Below, piece by piece: positions 1 through 8,650 of a stretch of 32,905 nt of DNA; positions within the stretch are counted from its first letter, which is position 1, and the number at the start of each line of letters is the position of its first letter. The notes beneath the pieces were generated by a model. The model worked only from the letters and a program-made list of their open reading frames with translations. It was not told where the DNA came from and made no database searches. The stretch is from assembly GCA_017436675.1 (NCBI GenBank), contig JAFSCS010000033.1:1-32905 (forward strand). Reading direction: 5' to 3'. Source of the DNA: Clostridia bacterium (GTDB lineage: Bacteria > Bacillota > Clostridia > Oscillospirales > CAG-382). Both the position numbers and the translations under genes were made by a program.

Positions 1-235
1 AAAAGTCGCTGAGAGGCTCTAAAGAGAATTTTCTAAAGAGAGTTATCCTTGATCGCAGGAGGTATAACAAAGCCGCAGAAGATATAACAAAACCGCAAGG
101 GAATATAGGCAACAGTGGAAAGAGATGATATATTATCTCCAACGAATTTATTATATCTCTGACGATTTAATATATTTCCGACAGTTTAAGAGAACTCTTG
201 AAAGCTTCCTTAGAGCCTCCCAGAGCCTCTTAACT
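1..235. repeat. Head-to-head pair of a dispersed intergenic element
   Basis: No credible gene. Bases 1-60 match 32522-32581 at 51 of 60 positions by eye, so this is a dispersed element. From about 52 to 131 it continues as degenerate 20-base units (starts near 52, 72, 92, 112). From about 132 to 191 similar units run in the opposite orientation, and 191-235 resembles the reverse complement of 4-50. The stretch is thus an imperfect large inverted repeat with its axis near base 131, as if two elements sit tail to tail. The first is probably cut by the window edge. Function unknown. Confidence 0.6.
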
Positions 236-236
236 A

Positions 237-310
237 CTTTTTTCCCGATGGGTACAACTGCACAAAATAAAAAAATCCCGATAGGTAACGTGTACCCATC
301 GGGAAAAAAG
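237..310. repeat. 20-bp perfect inverted repeat (GATGGGTAC hairpin, left copy)
   Basis: Arms 237-256 and 291-310 are perfect reverse complements of 20 bp around a 34-base loop. The loop carries a third, imperfect copy of the core (near 276-288) in the orientation of the first arm. The related hairpin at 32441-32515 keeps GATGGGTAC but changes the adjacent bases on both arms together. The T-rich side lies at the 5' arm and the A-rich side at the 3' arm on either strand, so it is not a normal intrinsic terminator. Confidence 0.75.
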
Positions 311-333
311 CAATTAAAAAGTTTTGAAAGATT

Positions 334-365
334 CTTAAGAAAACTTTTTCAAAAGTTTTCTTAAG
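334..365. repeat. 15-bp inverted repeat downstream of proS
   Basis: Perfect 15-bp arms (334-348 and 351-365) separated by two bases. Read on the minus strand it follows the proS stop codon and precedes the GATGGGTAC hairpin, in the same order as the 32384-32415 palindrome precedes the 32441-32515 hairpin. It is A/T-rich with no flanking T tract, so it may act as a weak processing or termination site for proS, but it is better read as part of the dispersed element. A smaller hairpin (383-387 with 392-396) lies immediately after the proS stop. Confidence 0.55.
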
Positions 366-394
366 CCGTCGGAGACATACTAAACCCGTCGGGG

Positions 395-1834
395 TTAATA
401 AGCGATAGCCCAATAGACCATATGTTGAGCATCTTTACCGCAGCAGACGCATTTTTCATCGGAGCAATCGGGATCGTCGAGCGGGATACAACGGCTTGTG
501 ACGCCTGTTTGTTCCTTTACGCCGTCCTCGCACGCCTCGTCACCGCACCACGGAGCGAGAATGAACCCGTCGCCGTGTTCAGCGCGGCAGCTGATGATCT
601 CGTCGATAGAGCCGCAGTTGTAGGTTTTCTTGGTTCTGTTGTCGAGCGCGATCCGGAAGATACCGTCGTGTACCTTTTGGAGCATCTCGGCAACCTTAGC
701 TTCGAGCTCGTCGAGCGGCACGATGACCTTTTCGCCCGAGTGGCGCATAGCGATAACGCATTGACCTGCTTCGATGTCCTTCGGACCGATCTCGATGCGG
801 AGCGGTACGCCCTTCATCTCGTATTCGGAGAACTTCCAACCTGCGCTTTGATCGGTGTCGTCGAGCTTCACGCGAACAGTGTTTTTGAGTCTGTCACGAA
901 GCTCGGCAGCCTTTTCGAGTACGCCGGGCTTGTGTTGAGCGATCGGGATGATGACCGCTTGGATGGGTGCGACCGCGGGCGGAAGCACGAGACCGTTGTC
1001 GTCGCCGTGCGTCATAATGATCGCACCGATGAGACGAGTCGTAACGCCCCAAGACGTTTGGAACGGATATTGCTTCTTGTTGTCTTTGCCTGTGAATTGG
1101 ATGTCGAACGCGCGAGCGAATCCGTCGCCGAAATAGTGGGATGTTCCCGCTTGGAGCGCCTTGCCGTCGTGCATGAGTGCTTCAATGGCATAAGTTGCTT
1201 CAGCGCCTGCGAACTTGTCGCTCTCGGTCTTCTTTCCCTTTACAACGGGGATAGCGAGCGCGTTTTCGCAGAAATCGGCGTATACGTTCAGCATTTGCTC
1301 TGTTTCAGCGATAGCCTCCTCAGCAGTAGCGTGGATCGTGTGACCCTCTTGCCAAAGGAACTCACGAGTACGAAGGAACGGACGAGTCGTCTTTTCCCAG
1401 CGAACGACGCTCACCCATTGGTTGTAAAGCTTCGGAAGATCGCGGTATGAATGGATTATGTTAGCGTAGTGATCGCAGAACAAGGTCTCGGACGTCGGGC
1501 GAACGCAAAGGCGTTCCTCGAGCTTCTCGCTGCCGCCGTACGTTACCCAAGCAACCTCGGGCGCAAACCCCTCGACGTGATCCTTTTCCTTTTGCAAAAG
1601 TCCCTCGGGGATGAACATCGGCATACAAACGTTTTCGTGACCTGTTTCCTTGAATTTCGCATCAAGTATCTTTTGAATGTTTTCCCAAATAGCGTAGCCG
1701 TATGGACGGATGACCATGCATCCCTTAACACTCGTGTATTCGGCAAGCTCAGCCTTTTTTACGATATCGGTGTACCATTTGGCGAAATCGGCGTCTCTCG
1801 ACGTGATCTCTTTGACCATTTTCTTGTCTTGCAT
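395..1834 (-). CDS. proS: Prolyl-tRNA synthetase, archaeal/short type
   Basis: Cytoplasmic class II aminoacyl-tRNA synthetase charging tRNA-Pro with proline. At 479 residues it matches the archaeal/eukaryotic-like form, which lacks the large editing insertion of the E. coli type. Visible motifs are RPTSE near residue 112, motif 2 with [15 protein letters not shown] at about 145-159, and a motif 3 region with [10 protein letters not shown]. The C-terminal domain has a CVCCG cysteine cluster, probably zinc-binding, and ends in tyrosine as archaeal-type enzymes do. The ATG at 1834 is chosen over an upstream ATG at 1861 because an AAAGG ribosome binding site precedes 1834 and none precedes 1861. 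It is transcribed alone and divergently from the DUF5685 operon. Without an editing domain, misacylated Ala-tRNA-Pro would have to be cleared by a free-standing deacylase elsewhere (inference). Confidence 0.96.
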   Translation of the reverse strand: MQDKKMVKEITSRDADFAKWYTDIVKKAELAEYTSVKGCMVIRPYGYAIWENIQKILDAKFKETGHENVCMPMFIPEGLLQKEKDHVEGFAPEVAWVTYGGSEKLEERLCVRPTSETLFCDHYANIIHSYRDLPKLYNQWVSVVRWEKTTRPFLRTREFLWQEGHTIHATAEEAIAETEQMLNVYADFCENALAIPVVKGKKTESDKFAGAEATYAIEALMHDGKALQAGTSHYFGDGFARAFDIQFTGKDNKKQYPFQTSWGVTTRLIGAIIMTHGDDNGLVLPPAVAPIQAVIIPIAQHKPGVLEKAAELRDRLKNTVRVKLDDTDQSAGWKFSEYEMKGVPLRIEIGPKDIEAGQCVIAMRHSGEKVIVPLDELEAKVAEMLQKVHDGIFRIALDNRTKKTYNCGSIDEIISCRAEHGDGFILAPWCGDEACEDGVKEQTGVTSRCIPLDDPDCSDEKCVCCGKDAQHMVYWAIAY

Positions 1835-1890
1835 AAAATCAGCCTTTCTATCAAAAATCAATATTATCTCATATTAATCATAATAAAATG

Positions 1891-1919
1891 ATTTTACAAT
1901 TTTTATCCGCTTTTGTCAA
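1891..1919 (-). promoter_or_regulatory. Sigma-A promoter of proS
   Basis: On the minus strand TTGACA (1914-1919) and TAAAAT (1891-1896) are separated by 17 bases, near consensus. It lies about 57 bases upstream of the chosen proS start, so the leader is roughly 50 bases, too short for a T-box riboswitch. Confidence 0.75.
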
Positions 1920-1975
1920 GTGTTTTTGAATATATCGTTAATATGAAGTGTTTTTCGGTGTATTTTCAAAAATAC

Positions 1976-2004
1976 TTGATTTTTTTCTATAAATGTGCTA
2001 TTAT
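1976..2004 (+). promoter_or_regulatory. Sigma-A promoter of the long housekeeping operon
   Basis: TTGATT (1976-1981), 17-base spacer, TATTAT (1999-2004), 34 bases before the DUF5685 start codon. It is divergent from the proS promoter. A 7-bp inverted repeat with a two-base loop (1960-1975) lies directly upstream of the -35 box and could be an operator or chance. Confidence 0.65.
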
Positions 2005-2038
2005 TAATCTGTATGTTTATCGATAATGGGAGAAGTGT

Positions 2039-2929
2039 ATGTTCGGCTATATCCGTCCCGTCCCTTCGGAGCTGAAGGTGAAGGAGCATTCGCTCTATAA
2101 AGCTATATATTGCGGCCTTTGTAAGACGGGCGGAAAACGAGTTTCGCACTTCACGAGGTTTTTGCTCAACTACGATTTCGTACTGTTTTGTGCACTTCGT
2201 TCGCTCATTCTCGGCGAGGAGCTGAAGGTGGAAAACAGCAGGTGCCCCTATTCGCCGCTAACGAAAAAGCCGATGGTCGCCGAGAACGAAAGCCTGACCT
2301 ATACCGCCGCCGTGTTCGCGGTGTTCACCTATTATAAATGCATCGACGATAAGACAGACAAAAGGGGGATCTCCCGATTCCCATACGTGCTTTTGACACC
2401 TGTCGCAAGGCGTATGCTGAAAAAAGCCGAGAAGCGTTACAGCGGTCTTTCCGAAAAGCTCGAAAAACCGTTTCAAAGACTTGCCGTTCTTGAAAAGCAG
2501 GGTGAGACGAGGATCGATGCCGTCGCCGATTGCTTCGGCGAGATGCTCGGGCTTTCCGCATCGTTCGGGCTTGACGGTGCTGACGAACGTATCGCGTATA
2601 ACTGCGCGTACCATATCGGACGGTATATCTATATCGCCGATGCGATAGATGATCTCCAAAACGACGATAAAAATAAAAATTACAACCCGATATTGCGCGA
2701 GCACGGTGACGTGGAAAACGCAAAGATCAATATCGAAAAATATATAGAAACGCTGCGAGACAGTATGGAGGCATTCCTTTGCGGATTGAATCTTATCGAG
2801 ACGCGGACCGAGGACTCAAAAATGCTCTGTTCGATCTTGTATAACTGTGCTACTCTCGGCGCGGAATCGGTCTGTGTGCGGCTAAATGAAAAGCACTCGG
2901 ACGAACGAAAGGAAAAAAAGAATGACTGA
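2039..2929 (+). CDS. DUF5685 family protein
   Basis: A 296-residue protein of unknown function. The N-terminus (FGYIRPV.. ELKVKE.., then YCGLC with Cys25 and Cys28, then FLLNYDF) fits the clostridial DUF5685 family as I recall it. Further in are a Cys-Pro pair near residue 72, CIDD near 102 and an acidic [12 protein letters not shown] stretch near 198 that resembles aspartate-rich helices of isoprenoid-synthase-like folds (inference only). No signal peptide or membrane helix is evident. The ribosome binding site GGGAG lies 6 bases before the ATG. The stop overlaps the start of the J-domain gene by 8 bases, so the two are probably translationally coupled. Paired cysteines in both proteins hint at a shared metal or redox role, but nothing here proves it. 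Confidence 0.75.
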   Translation: MFGYIRPVPSELKVKEHSLYKAIYCGLCKTGGKRVSHFTRFLLNYDFVLFCALRSLILGEELKVENSRCPYSPLTKKPMVAENESLTYTAAVFAVFTYYKCIDDKTDKRGISRFPYVLLTPVARRMLKKAEKRYSGLSEKLEKPFQRLAVLEKQGETRIDAVADCFGEMLGLSASFGLDGADERIAYNCAYHIGRYIYIADAIDDLQNDDKNKNYNPILREHGDVENAKINIEKYIETLRDSMEAFLCGLNLIETRTEDSKMLCSILYNCATLGAESVCVRLNEKHSDERKEKKND

Positions 2930-3521
2930 TCCCTATAAGGTATTGGGAGTGTCGGAATATGATTCCGACGAGGACATAAAAAAGGCATATCGCGAGCTTG
3001 CGAAAAAATATCACCCCGACGCGTATTTGAACAATCCGCTAAAGGACTTGGCGCAAGAGAAAATGAAGCAGATCAACGAGGCGTACGACGAGATCCGCCG
3101 TATCCGTCAAAGCGGTGCCGCGAGGACGTCAAATTCCTCGACGGGCACAAGCGGCTCGGGATATTCATATACCGTAAAGACGGACTTCGAGCGAGTGAGA
3201 CTGCTCATCAACTCGGGAAGACGCACCGAGGCGGGCATCGTGCTCGACAACGTGCCCGAGGATAAGCGTAACGCGGAGTGGTACTTTCTCAAGGGGTGCG
3301 TGTATTATCAAGGCGGCTGGATGATGGAGGCGCGAAAATATTTCGAAAAGGCGGTCGAGCTTGAACCGCAAAATCTCGAGTTTCGTCAAGCGCTTGACAA
3401 CCTTGCCGCAAGGGGAAATTATACCTCGGCGACTGCCGATTTCAATTGCAGTCTTTGCAGAATTTGTACGAGTATTATTTGCTGTCAATGTGTGATGGAA
3501 TGCTGTGACGGATGCAAATAG
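2922..3521 (+). CDS. DnaJ (J-domain) protein with TPR-like region and cysteine-rich tail
   Basis: 199 residues. The J domain spans about 4-65 with HPD at 31-33, the motif that stimulates DnaK ATPase. A serine/glycine-rich linker follows, then two TPR-like helices (about 115-165, with [12 protein letters not shown] and [13 protein letters not shown]). The last 25 residues hold nine cysteines in CxxC, CC and CxC spacing (176-198), with intervening hydrophobics. It has no DnaJ-type zinc finger or C-terminal substrate-binding domains, so it is a specialised co-chaperone and not DnaJ itself. The ATG at 2922 is preferred over 2886 because the J domain starts right after it. The tail could bind metal, be palmitoylated-like or dock to a membrane; which is unknown. 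The gene overlaps the DUF5685 gene. Confidence 0.85.
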   Translation: MTDPYKVLGVSEYDSDEDIKKAYRELAKKYHPDAYLNNPLKDLAQEKMKQINEAYDEIRRIRQSGAARTSNSSTGTSGSGYSYTVKTDFERVRLLINSGRRTEAGIVLDNVPEDKRNAEWYFLKGCVYYQGGWMMEARKYFEKAVELEPQNLEFRQALDNLAARGNYTSATADFNCSLCRICTSIICCQCVMECCDGCK

Positions 3522-3536
3522 CTTTTGAGGGAAAAG

Positions 3537-4736
3537 ATGAACGACGATATAAAACAGTATAAAAAGGACTACCACAAAAACAGACGTGCTCCAAACAAAA
3601 CGCCGATCGCGGCGCTTTTGGGAACGGTCGTGTTGATCGCGCTTCTTTTTTCGGTGGTGGTGCTGAGAAATAACGATCAAGAAGACGCTTCGGGTGTCAA
3701 CTCCGACGCTTCATACATAGATGCCTCGTTCGCTCCGTCCGAGGATGATACGAGTATCTCCGACGAGTCGGAGGAGCTCGTCAGCGATACCGAGCAAAGC
3801 GACGGTACGTCGACCGAGCCGAGCAAAGACGAGAGCGAAATGACCGAAAGCAAAAACGACGAGTCGTTTTATTACGACGAATCCTACGTCATCCCCGATG
3901 AGAGCGAAGGGCTCGAGTTCGAGAATAAATATGATTTCTCGCTGTCTGCCGAATATTGCGTCGTATACGACCTCAAGAGCGGGGAAGTGCTTTTTTCGAA
4001 GAATGCATCCGGCAGAGCGTATCCCGCAAGTATAACGAAGCTGATGACGTCGATCGTTGCGCTAAAGTATTGCGATCCCGACGACGTTTTCACGGCAGGA
4101 GACGAGCTTTCGTTCGTCGTAAAGGGAAGCAGCCTCGCGTTTATATATAAAGGACATAAGCTGAAATTGAAAATGCTCATCGATGCGATGATGCTGCCGT
4201 CGGGCAACGATGCGGCATACGTCGTTGCGGCTAACGCAGGACGTATCATCGCCGGAGACAAAAGTCTCAGCGCCGCCGAAGCGGTCAGCGTGTTCGTCGA
4301 TAAGATGAACGAGGAGGCGAAAAGGCTCGGATGTAAGGGAACGCACTTTGCAAACCCTGACGGATGGCACGATGAACGTCACTTTACGACGGCATACGAC
4401 CTTGCCCTGATATCCGAGGAGGCGCTCAAATACGAGGTCATCAATAAGTCCGTAAAAAAGGAACAGGTCGATGCGGTGTATGAGAGCGGTCAGATGATGA
4501 CTTGGATAAATTCGAATTATCTCATAAGATACCATTCGCTCTCGACCGAGGACAGAAAAAAGTGGTATAGCGAATATGCTACCGGCTTGAAAACGGGTAC
4601 GACGAGCCAAGCAGGCTCGTGTATGGTCGCCTCGGCAAAGAAGGGCGATCGTGAGATCGTCGCCGTGCTGTTGAAATGCAAGGACGGTATGGGCAGATAC
4701 GAGGACGCACTCGAAATAATCAACACAATATTCTGA
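3537..4736 (+). CDS. D-alanyl-D-alanine carboxypeptidase, S11 family, membrane anchored
   Basis: 399 residues. A basic N-terminus and a single transmembrane helix (about 22-43) anchor the protein facing outward. An acidic Ser/Asp/Glu linker (about 46-125) with repeated DES tripeptides follows. The S11 peptidase domain then shows all three penicillin-binding motifs: SITK (165-168, nucleophile Ser165), SGN (222-224) and KTG (351-353). The family trims the terminal D-Ala from peptidoglycan pentapeptides. It lacks the C-terminal amphipathic anchor domain usual in DacA, and anchoring is N-terminal instead. The ATG at 3537 is chosen over an in-frame TTG at 3525 because GAGGGA lies 5 bases before it. 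It sits 15 bases after the J-domain gene. DacF/DacB-like sporulation roles are possible but cannot be assigned. Confidence 0.9.
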   Translation: MNDDIKQYKKDYHKNRRAPNKTPIAALLGTVVLIALLFSVVVLRNNDQEDASGVNSDASYIDASFAPSEDDTSISDESEELVSDTEQSDGTSTEPSKDESEMTESKNDESFYYDESYVIPDESEGLEFENKYDFSLSAEYCVVYDLKSGEVLFSKNASGRAYPASITKLMTSIVALKYCDPDDVFTAGDELSFVVKGSSLAFIYKGHKLKLKMLIDAMMLPSGNDAAYVVAANAGRIIAGDKSLSAAEAVSVFVDKMNEEAKRLGCKGTHFANPDGWHDERHFTTAYDLALISEEALKYEVINKSVKKEQVDAVYESGQMMTWINSNYLIRYHSLSTEDRKKWYSEYATGLKTGTTSQAGSCMVASAKKGDREIVAVLLKCKDGMGRYEDALEIINTIF

Positions 4737-4758
4737 TATTGAAGGGAAGTAACGCAAA

Positions 4759-5637
4759 ATGGTTAAAAGCATGACCGGCTACGGCAGATATAAAGAGCTC
4801 ATCGGCGGAAAGGATATCACAGTTGAGATCCGCTCCGTCAACAGCAGATATCTTGATGCGAACGTGAAGGTGTCGCGCCTCTACGGACCGCTCGAGGAAA
4901 AGCTGAAGAGGATGATCAGCAAATACGTTTCGCGCGCGAAGGTGGACCTCTACGTCGGCATCGATAATATCGAGGGCGAGAAGATCGAGCTTTCGCTCAA
5001 CCGTGAATACCTCGAGGGATTTTTGGGTGCGTTGAACACCGTCAAAAACGAATATAACGTGCACGGCGAGATCGATATCTCGACAGTCGCATCGAAAAAC
5101 GAGGTGTTCATACAGCGTCGCCTTGAGGACGATATGAACGAGCTTTGGTGTGCGGTAGAAACGGTTGCTGCCAAGGCGTTCGAGCTTTACGACGGAATGA
5201 GAACGCGCGAGGGCGACTCACTCGTGAACGACCTGCTTTCGAGGATCGAAACGATCGACTCGATCAGATCGAGGATAGCTGAGCGTGTGCCGAAGGTGGT
5301 CTCGGAATATAACGAAAAATTGAGAAAACGCATCGAGGAGCTGCTTTGCGACGTCAAGGTCGATGAGCAAAGGCTTTTGACCGAGTGCGCGGTGTTCGCC
5401 GATAAAGCGGACGTGACCGAGGAGCTGACGCGTCTTTCGAGCCACGTCGATCAATTCAAAAAGATACTCTCCGAGGAGGATCAGGTCGGAAGAAAGCTCG
5501 ATTTTCTCGTCCAAGAGATCAATCGCGAGGTGAATACCTGCGGAAGCAAGGCGAACGATAACGATATCGCGAAGCTCGTCATCGAAGCAAAATGCGAGAT
5601 CGAGAAGATCCGTGAGCAGATACAAAACCTCGAATAG
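4759..5637 (+). CDS. yicC: YicC/YloC family endoribonuclease
   Basis: 292 residues, full length for the family. It begins with the signature MxKSMTGYGR and has the typical EIRSVNSRYLD segment near 25-35. The C-terminal half is helical and charged and ends with the conserved region EINREVNTCGSKAND and the IREQIQNLE tail. E. coli YicC and B. subtilis YloC are reported to cleave RNA endonucleolytically. The gene precedes remA as in B. subtilis. A purine-rich ribosome binding site (AAGGGA) lies about 11 bases before the ATG. Confidence 0.93.
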   Translation: MVKSMTGYGRYKELIGGKDITVEIRSVNSRYLDANVKVSRLYGPLEEKLKRMISKYVSRAKVDLYVGIDNIEGEKIELSLNREYLEGFLGALNTVKNEYNVHGEIDISTVASKNEVFIQRRLEDDMNELWCAVETVAAKAFELYDGMRTREGDSLVNDLLSRIETIDSIRSRIAERVPKVVSEYNEKLRKRIEELLCDVKVDEQRLLTECAVFADKADVTEELTRLSSHVDQFKKILSEEDQVGRKLDFLVQEINREVNTCGSKANDNDIAKLVIEAKCEIEKIREQIQNLE

Positions 5638-5666
5638 CAAAAAGTGGAACGTGATGGAGAATAATT

Positions 5667-5903
5667 ATGAAGCTTGTTGACGTTGGATACGGAAATCTCG
5701 TGTCGTTGGAGCGTATCGTCAGCATCGCGGCAACGGAATCGATGCCGATAAGACGACTCATTCAGGACGCAAAGGACGCGGGAAGAGCGATCGACGTTTC
5801 GTGCGGCAAAAAAACGGCATCGGTCGTTATCACGGATAGCGAATACGTTATTTTGTCGGCAGATACGGTCGAAACGATAAAAGAAAGAATAGATAATCTA
5901 TAA
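5667..5903 (+). CDS. remA: RemA-like DUF370 DNA-binding regulator
   Basis: A 78-residue protein that matches the RemA/DUF370 family along its length: VGYGNLVSLERIVSI at the N-terminus, then ESMPIRRLIQDAKDAGRAIDVSCGKKT and VVITDSEYVILSADTVETI. In B. subtilis RemA is a transcriptional activator of biofilm matrix genes. In other Firmicutes the role is less clear. Ribosome binding site GGAGA lies 6 bases before the ATG. In Bacillus gmk follows directly; here the next gene is rpoZ, only 25 bases away. Confidence 0.92.
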   Translation: MKLVDVGYGNLVSLERIVSIAATESMPIRRLIQDAKDAGRAIDVSCGKKTASVVITDSEYVILSADTVETIKERIDNL

Positions 5904-5928
5904 ATAAACAACGAAAGGAAATAGGAAA

Positions 5929-6174
5929 ATGTTATATCCTTCAATTCAAAAACTCACAAACGATAAAGTGAACAGATATATGCTCGTTATGGCAGCTGCA
6001 AAATGCGCACGTCATATCACACAAGAGATAGTTGACGAGCATAACAGACAAGCGCTTGAGAGAACGGACAAGGAGTCGAAAAACGACGTTGCACCGAGCG
6101 AGCTCAAGGAAAAGGCAGTATCTATGGCAGTAAAACGCTTGGATGAAGGTCAATACAAAATAATCGTTGATTAA
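5929..6174 (+). CDS. rpoZ: RNA polymerase omega subunit
   Basis: 81 residues. It shows the omega pattern: MLYPSIQKL, then the helix MLVMAAAKCARHI (family consensus VxxAxxRARxI), and a C-terminal KAVSMAVKRLDEGQYKI region corresponding to the family's conserved end. Omega helps assemble and stabilise beta-prime in RNA polymerase. It lies between remA and priA, 9 bases before priA, a usual omega context in Firmicutes. Confidence 0.88.
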   Translation: MLYPSIQKLTNDKVNRYMLVMAAAKCARHITQEIVDEHNRQALERTDKESKNDVAPSELKEKAVSMAVKRLDEGQYKIIVD

Positions 6175-6183
6175 GGATAACTG

Positions 6184-8634
6184 ATGAAAAACTACGCTTT
6201 GGTTCGGATATTGGATATTTTGTATCCGTTGGATAGAGAATATGAATATATGATCCCACTCGATCTGCGCGAACCGATGAAGCTCGGGATACTCGTCGTT
6301 GTTCCGTTCGGAAGAAGTAACGTTCCGAAGATGGCGGTCGTGACGGGCTTTTCGGAAACGAGCGAGAGAAGTGTAGTTAAATCGGTGGAAAGGATCGCCG
6401 AGTATCCGATCGAGCTTAGCGAGGAGATGCTCTCTCTTTGCGAGTTCATCGCAGAAAGGTATTTTTGCTCTGTCGGAAGTGCCTTGAAGATGATGATCCC
6501 TCCGGGGCTCAATATGAGAGCGGGCGAGCGGTTCTTTACAGTCATAGACGGAGACCGAGTCTCAAACGTCAGCGCATACGCAGAGGAGATGCTCGGGTAT
6601 ATCCGTGCCAACGAGGGCTGCGGATTTGCAGAGCTCGAGGAGCATTTTGAGAACGCAGGGGAGCATATCCCGAAGCTTATCAAGGCAGGGCTGATCAGCA
6701 GGACGTATGAGCTGAAGGAGCGCGTCAATGAGAAAAAGGTGCGCTACGTAAGGCTCAATATCGATCCGACTGAGGCGCAGGATTATCTCGACGGCGTGAA
6801 AAAAGCACCGAGCGAGAAGAGTGTCCGTGTTATCGAATTGCTCGCGCAATACGGAAGCGTGAGCGAAAGTGAGCTTTTGGAGTATGCGGGCTGCACGAAA
6901 GGTGTCATCGCAACACTTGAAAAGCACGAGCTTGTCGAGGTGTTCCAAAAGGAAGTTTTCAGAACACCCTACGAGCAAAAGAAAAAGGAAATGAACGTCG
7001 TTCTCTCCGACGAGCAGACGGAGGCGTTTTCGAGGATAAAGTCGTTGATGGACTCAAACGAGCCGCGAGCCGCACTGTTATACGGAGTTACGGGAAGCGG
7101 AAAAACGAACGTCATCATCAGCGCCGTCAAGGAAACGATATCACGCGCAAAGAAGGCGATCGTACTCGTTCCCGAGATCGGACTCGCATCCCAAGCGGTC
7201 GAGCTGTTTATGTCGCATTTCGGCGAGCGGGCGGCGGTGATCCATTCGGCACTTTCCGTCGGAGAACGGATAGATGCATACAAAAGGATATCAAACGGTG
7301 ATATCGACGTCGTTATCGGAACGAGAAGCGCGATATTTGCACCGCTTGAAAATATTGGCTTTATTGCTATCGACGAGGAGCAGGAGCATACCTATAAATC
7401 GGAGATGTCTCCGAAATACAGCGCGATCGAGGTTGCAAAGTTTCGCGCGATGAAGAATAATGCGACGCTCGTTCTGGCGTCGGCAACACCGTCGGTAGAA
7501 ACGTATTATAAAGCAAAAAAGGGCATATACGAGCTCATAACCTTGACGAAGCGTTACGGAAACGCCGTGTTGCCCGAGGTCAGATTTGCCGATCTTCGCG
7601 AGGATGAAACGGTCAACCCGCGTCGGTTCATCGGCAAAGAGCTGAAAAAAGAAATTGAAAAGAACCTCGAAAACGGGGAACAGACGATCCTTTTTTTGAA
7701 CAGACGCGGATATAATTTCGTCGTCAGCTGTCAAAAATGCGGCCACGTCTACTATTGCCCTAATTGCTCAGTCCCGCTGACTGTCCACGTCCACGGAGTG
7801 AGAAGGGGCGGTGCGCTCGTTTGTCATTATTGCGGCCATTCGGAATATATGCCGAAAAAATGTAAGGAATGCGGAAGCGAGTATATCTCGTCGAGCGGAT
7901 ACGGAACGCAAATGCTTGAGGAGGAGCTCAGTGAGCTTTTCCCCGAGGCAAGAAAGATCAGAATGGACGGCGACACGACCGTTGCAAAGGGCTCTCACGA
8001 TGAGATGTATGAGCTTTTCAGAAGCGGAGGCGCCGACATACTCTATGGAACGCAGATGATCACGAAGGGACTCGATTTTCCGAACGTGACGCTCGTCGGA
8101 ATAATTCTCGCCGATTCGTTTTTGTTCCAAAATGATTTCCGTGCACCCGAAAGGACGTTTTCGATGATAACTCAAGTCATCGGACGTGCGGGCAGGTCGG
8201 AGAAATCGGGAAGGGCGATCGTGCAGACGTATGCGCCGAACAGCGAGGCGTTGCGTTTGGCAGGAACTCAGGACTACGTTCTGTTTTACGAGGGCGACGT
8301 CGCGATCAGAAAGGCAGTGCTTTTCCCGCCGTTTTGCGATATCGCTTTGTTCGTTATCAGCGGTGACGACGAAAAGGAGACCGAGGTTTCAGCTCTCGCA
8401 TTTTATGATGCGCTCGCAAAAAGACATATTTCCGAAAACGAGGATCTCCCGATGAAAATGTTCGGGCCGTTCAACGATACGTTGTATAAGCTGAACGGAA
8501 GATACAGAAAGCGCATCATCGTAAAATTCAAAAATTCAACTCGCTCGAGACGGATGTTCGCGTCGGTCTTGAAGGAGTTTTCAAAAAATAGAAGGGTGCT
8601 TGTCAGCATCGATATAAACCCGCCGATCATATAA
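6184..8634 (+). CDS. priA: Primosomal protein N', replication restart helicase PriA
   Basis: 816 residues, normal length for Firmicute PriA. The N-terminal DNA-binding part opens with a PLDREYEYMIP segment. The helicase core has Walker A GVTGSGKT (about 301-308) and the Walker B box IDEEQEHTYK near 395. Four CxxC pairs (CQKC, CPNC, CHYC, CKEC; about 516-570) form the two zinc sites. The helicase C-terminal motifs include GTQMITKGLDFPNV and QVIGRAGR. PriA recognises stalled forks and loads the replisome. It is followed by def, fmt and rsmB, the standard order, but coaBC, which often precedes priA, is not present. Confidence 0.97.
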   Translation: MKNYALVRILDILYPLDREYEYMIPLDLREPMKLGILVVVPFGRSNVPKMAVVTGFSETSERSVVKSVERIAEYPIELSEEMLSLCEFIAERYFCSVGSALKMMIPPGLNMRAGERFFTVIDGDRVSNVSAYAEEMLGYIRANEGCGFAELEEHFENAGEHIPKLIKAGLISRTYELKERVNEKKVRYVRLNIDPTEAQDYLDGVKKAPSEKSVRVIELLAQYGSVSESELLEYAGCTKGVIATLEKHELVEVFQKEVFRTPYEQKKKEMNVVLSDEQTEAFSRIKSLMDSNEPRAALLYGVTGSGKTNVIISAVKETISRAKKAIVLVPEIGLASQAVELFMSHFGERAAVIHSALSVGERIDAYKRISNGDIDVVIGTRSAIFAPLENIGFIAIDEEQEHTYKSEMSPKYSAIEVAKFRAMKNNATLVLASATPSVETYYKAKKGIYELITLTKRYGNAVLPEVRFADLREDETVNPRRFIGKELKKEIEKNLENGEQTILFLNRRGYNFVVSCQKCGHVYYCPNCSVPLTVHVHGVRRGGALVCHYCGHSEYMPKKCKECGSEYISSSGYGTQMLEEELSELFPEARKIRMDGDTTVAKGSHDEMYELFRSGGADILYGTQMITKGLDFPNVTLVGIILADSFLFQNDFRAPERTFSMITQVIGRAGRSEKSGRAIVQTYAPNSEALRLAGTQDYVLFYEGDVAIRKAVLFPPFCDIALFVISGDDEKETEVSALAFYDALAKRHISENEDLPMKMFGPFNDTLYKLNGRYRKRIIVKFKNSTRSRRMFASVLKEFSKNRRVLVSIDINPPII

Positions 8635-8650
8635 CGAGAAAGGGAATAAA

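Noticed and set aside
52..191. Possible CRISPR array from 20-base periodic units
   Set aside because: Units abut without spacers, are degenerate, and reverse orientation midway; no cas genes nearby.
237..310. Intrinsic terminator for proS
   Set aside because: The stem is good but T-rich sequence lies on the 5' arm and A-rich on the 3' arm in both directions, the reverse of a terminator.
125..364. Open frame of 79 codons at the left edge
   Set aside because: It lies wholly within hairpin repeats and ends in the palindrome at 334-365; composition is that of repeat DNA.
422..1450. Long plus-strand open frame opposite proS
   Set aside because: It is the antisense shadow of a strongly conserved synthetase, has no ribosome binding site and its protein looks like nothing known.
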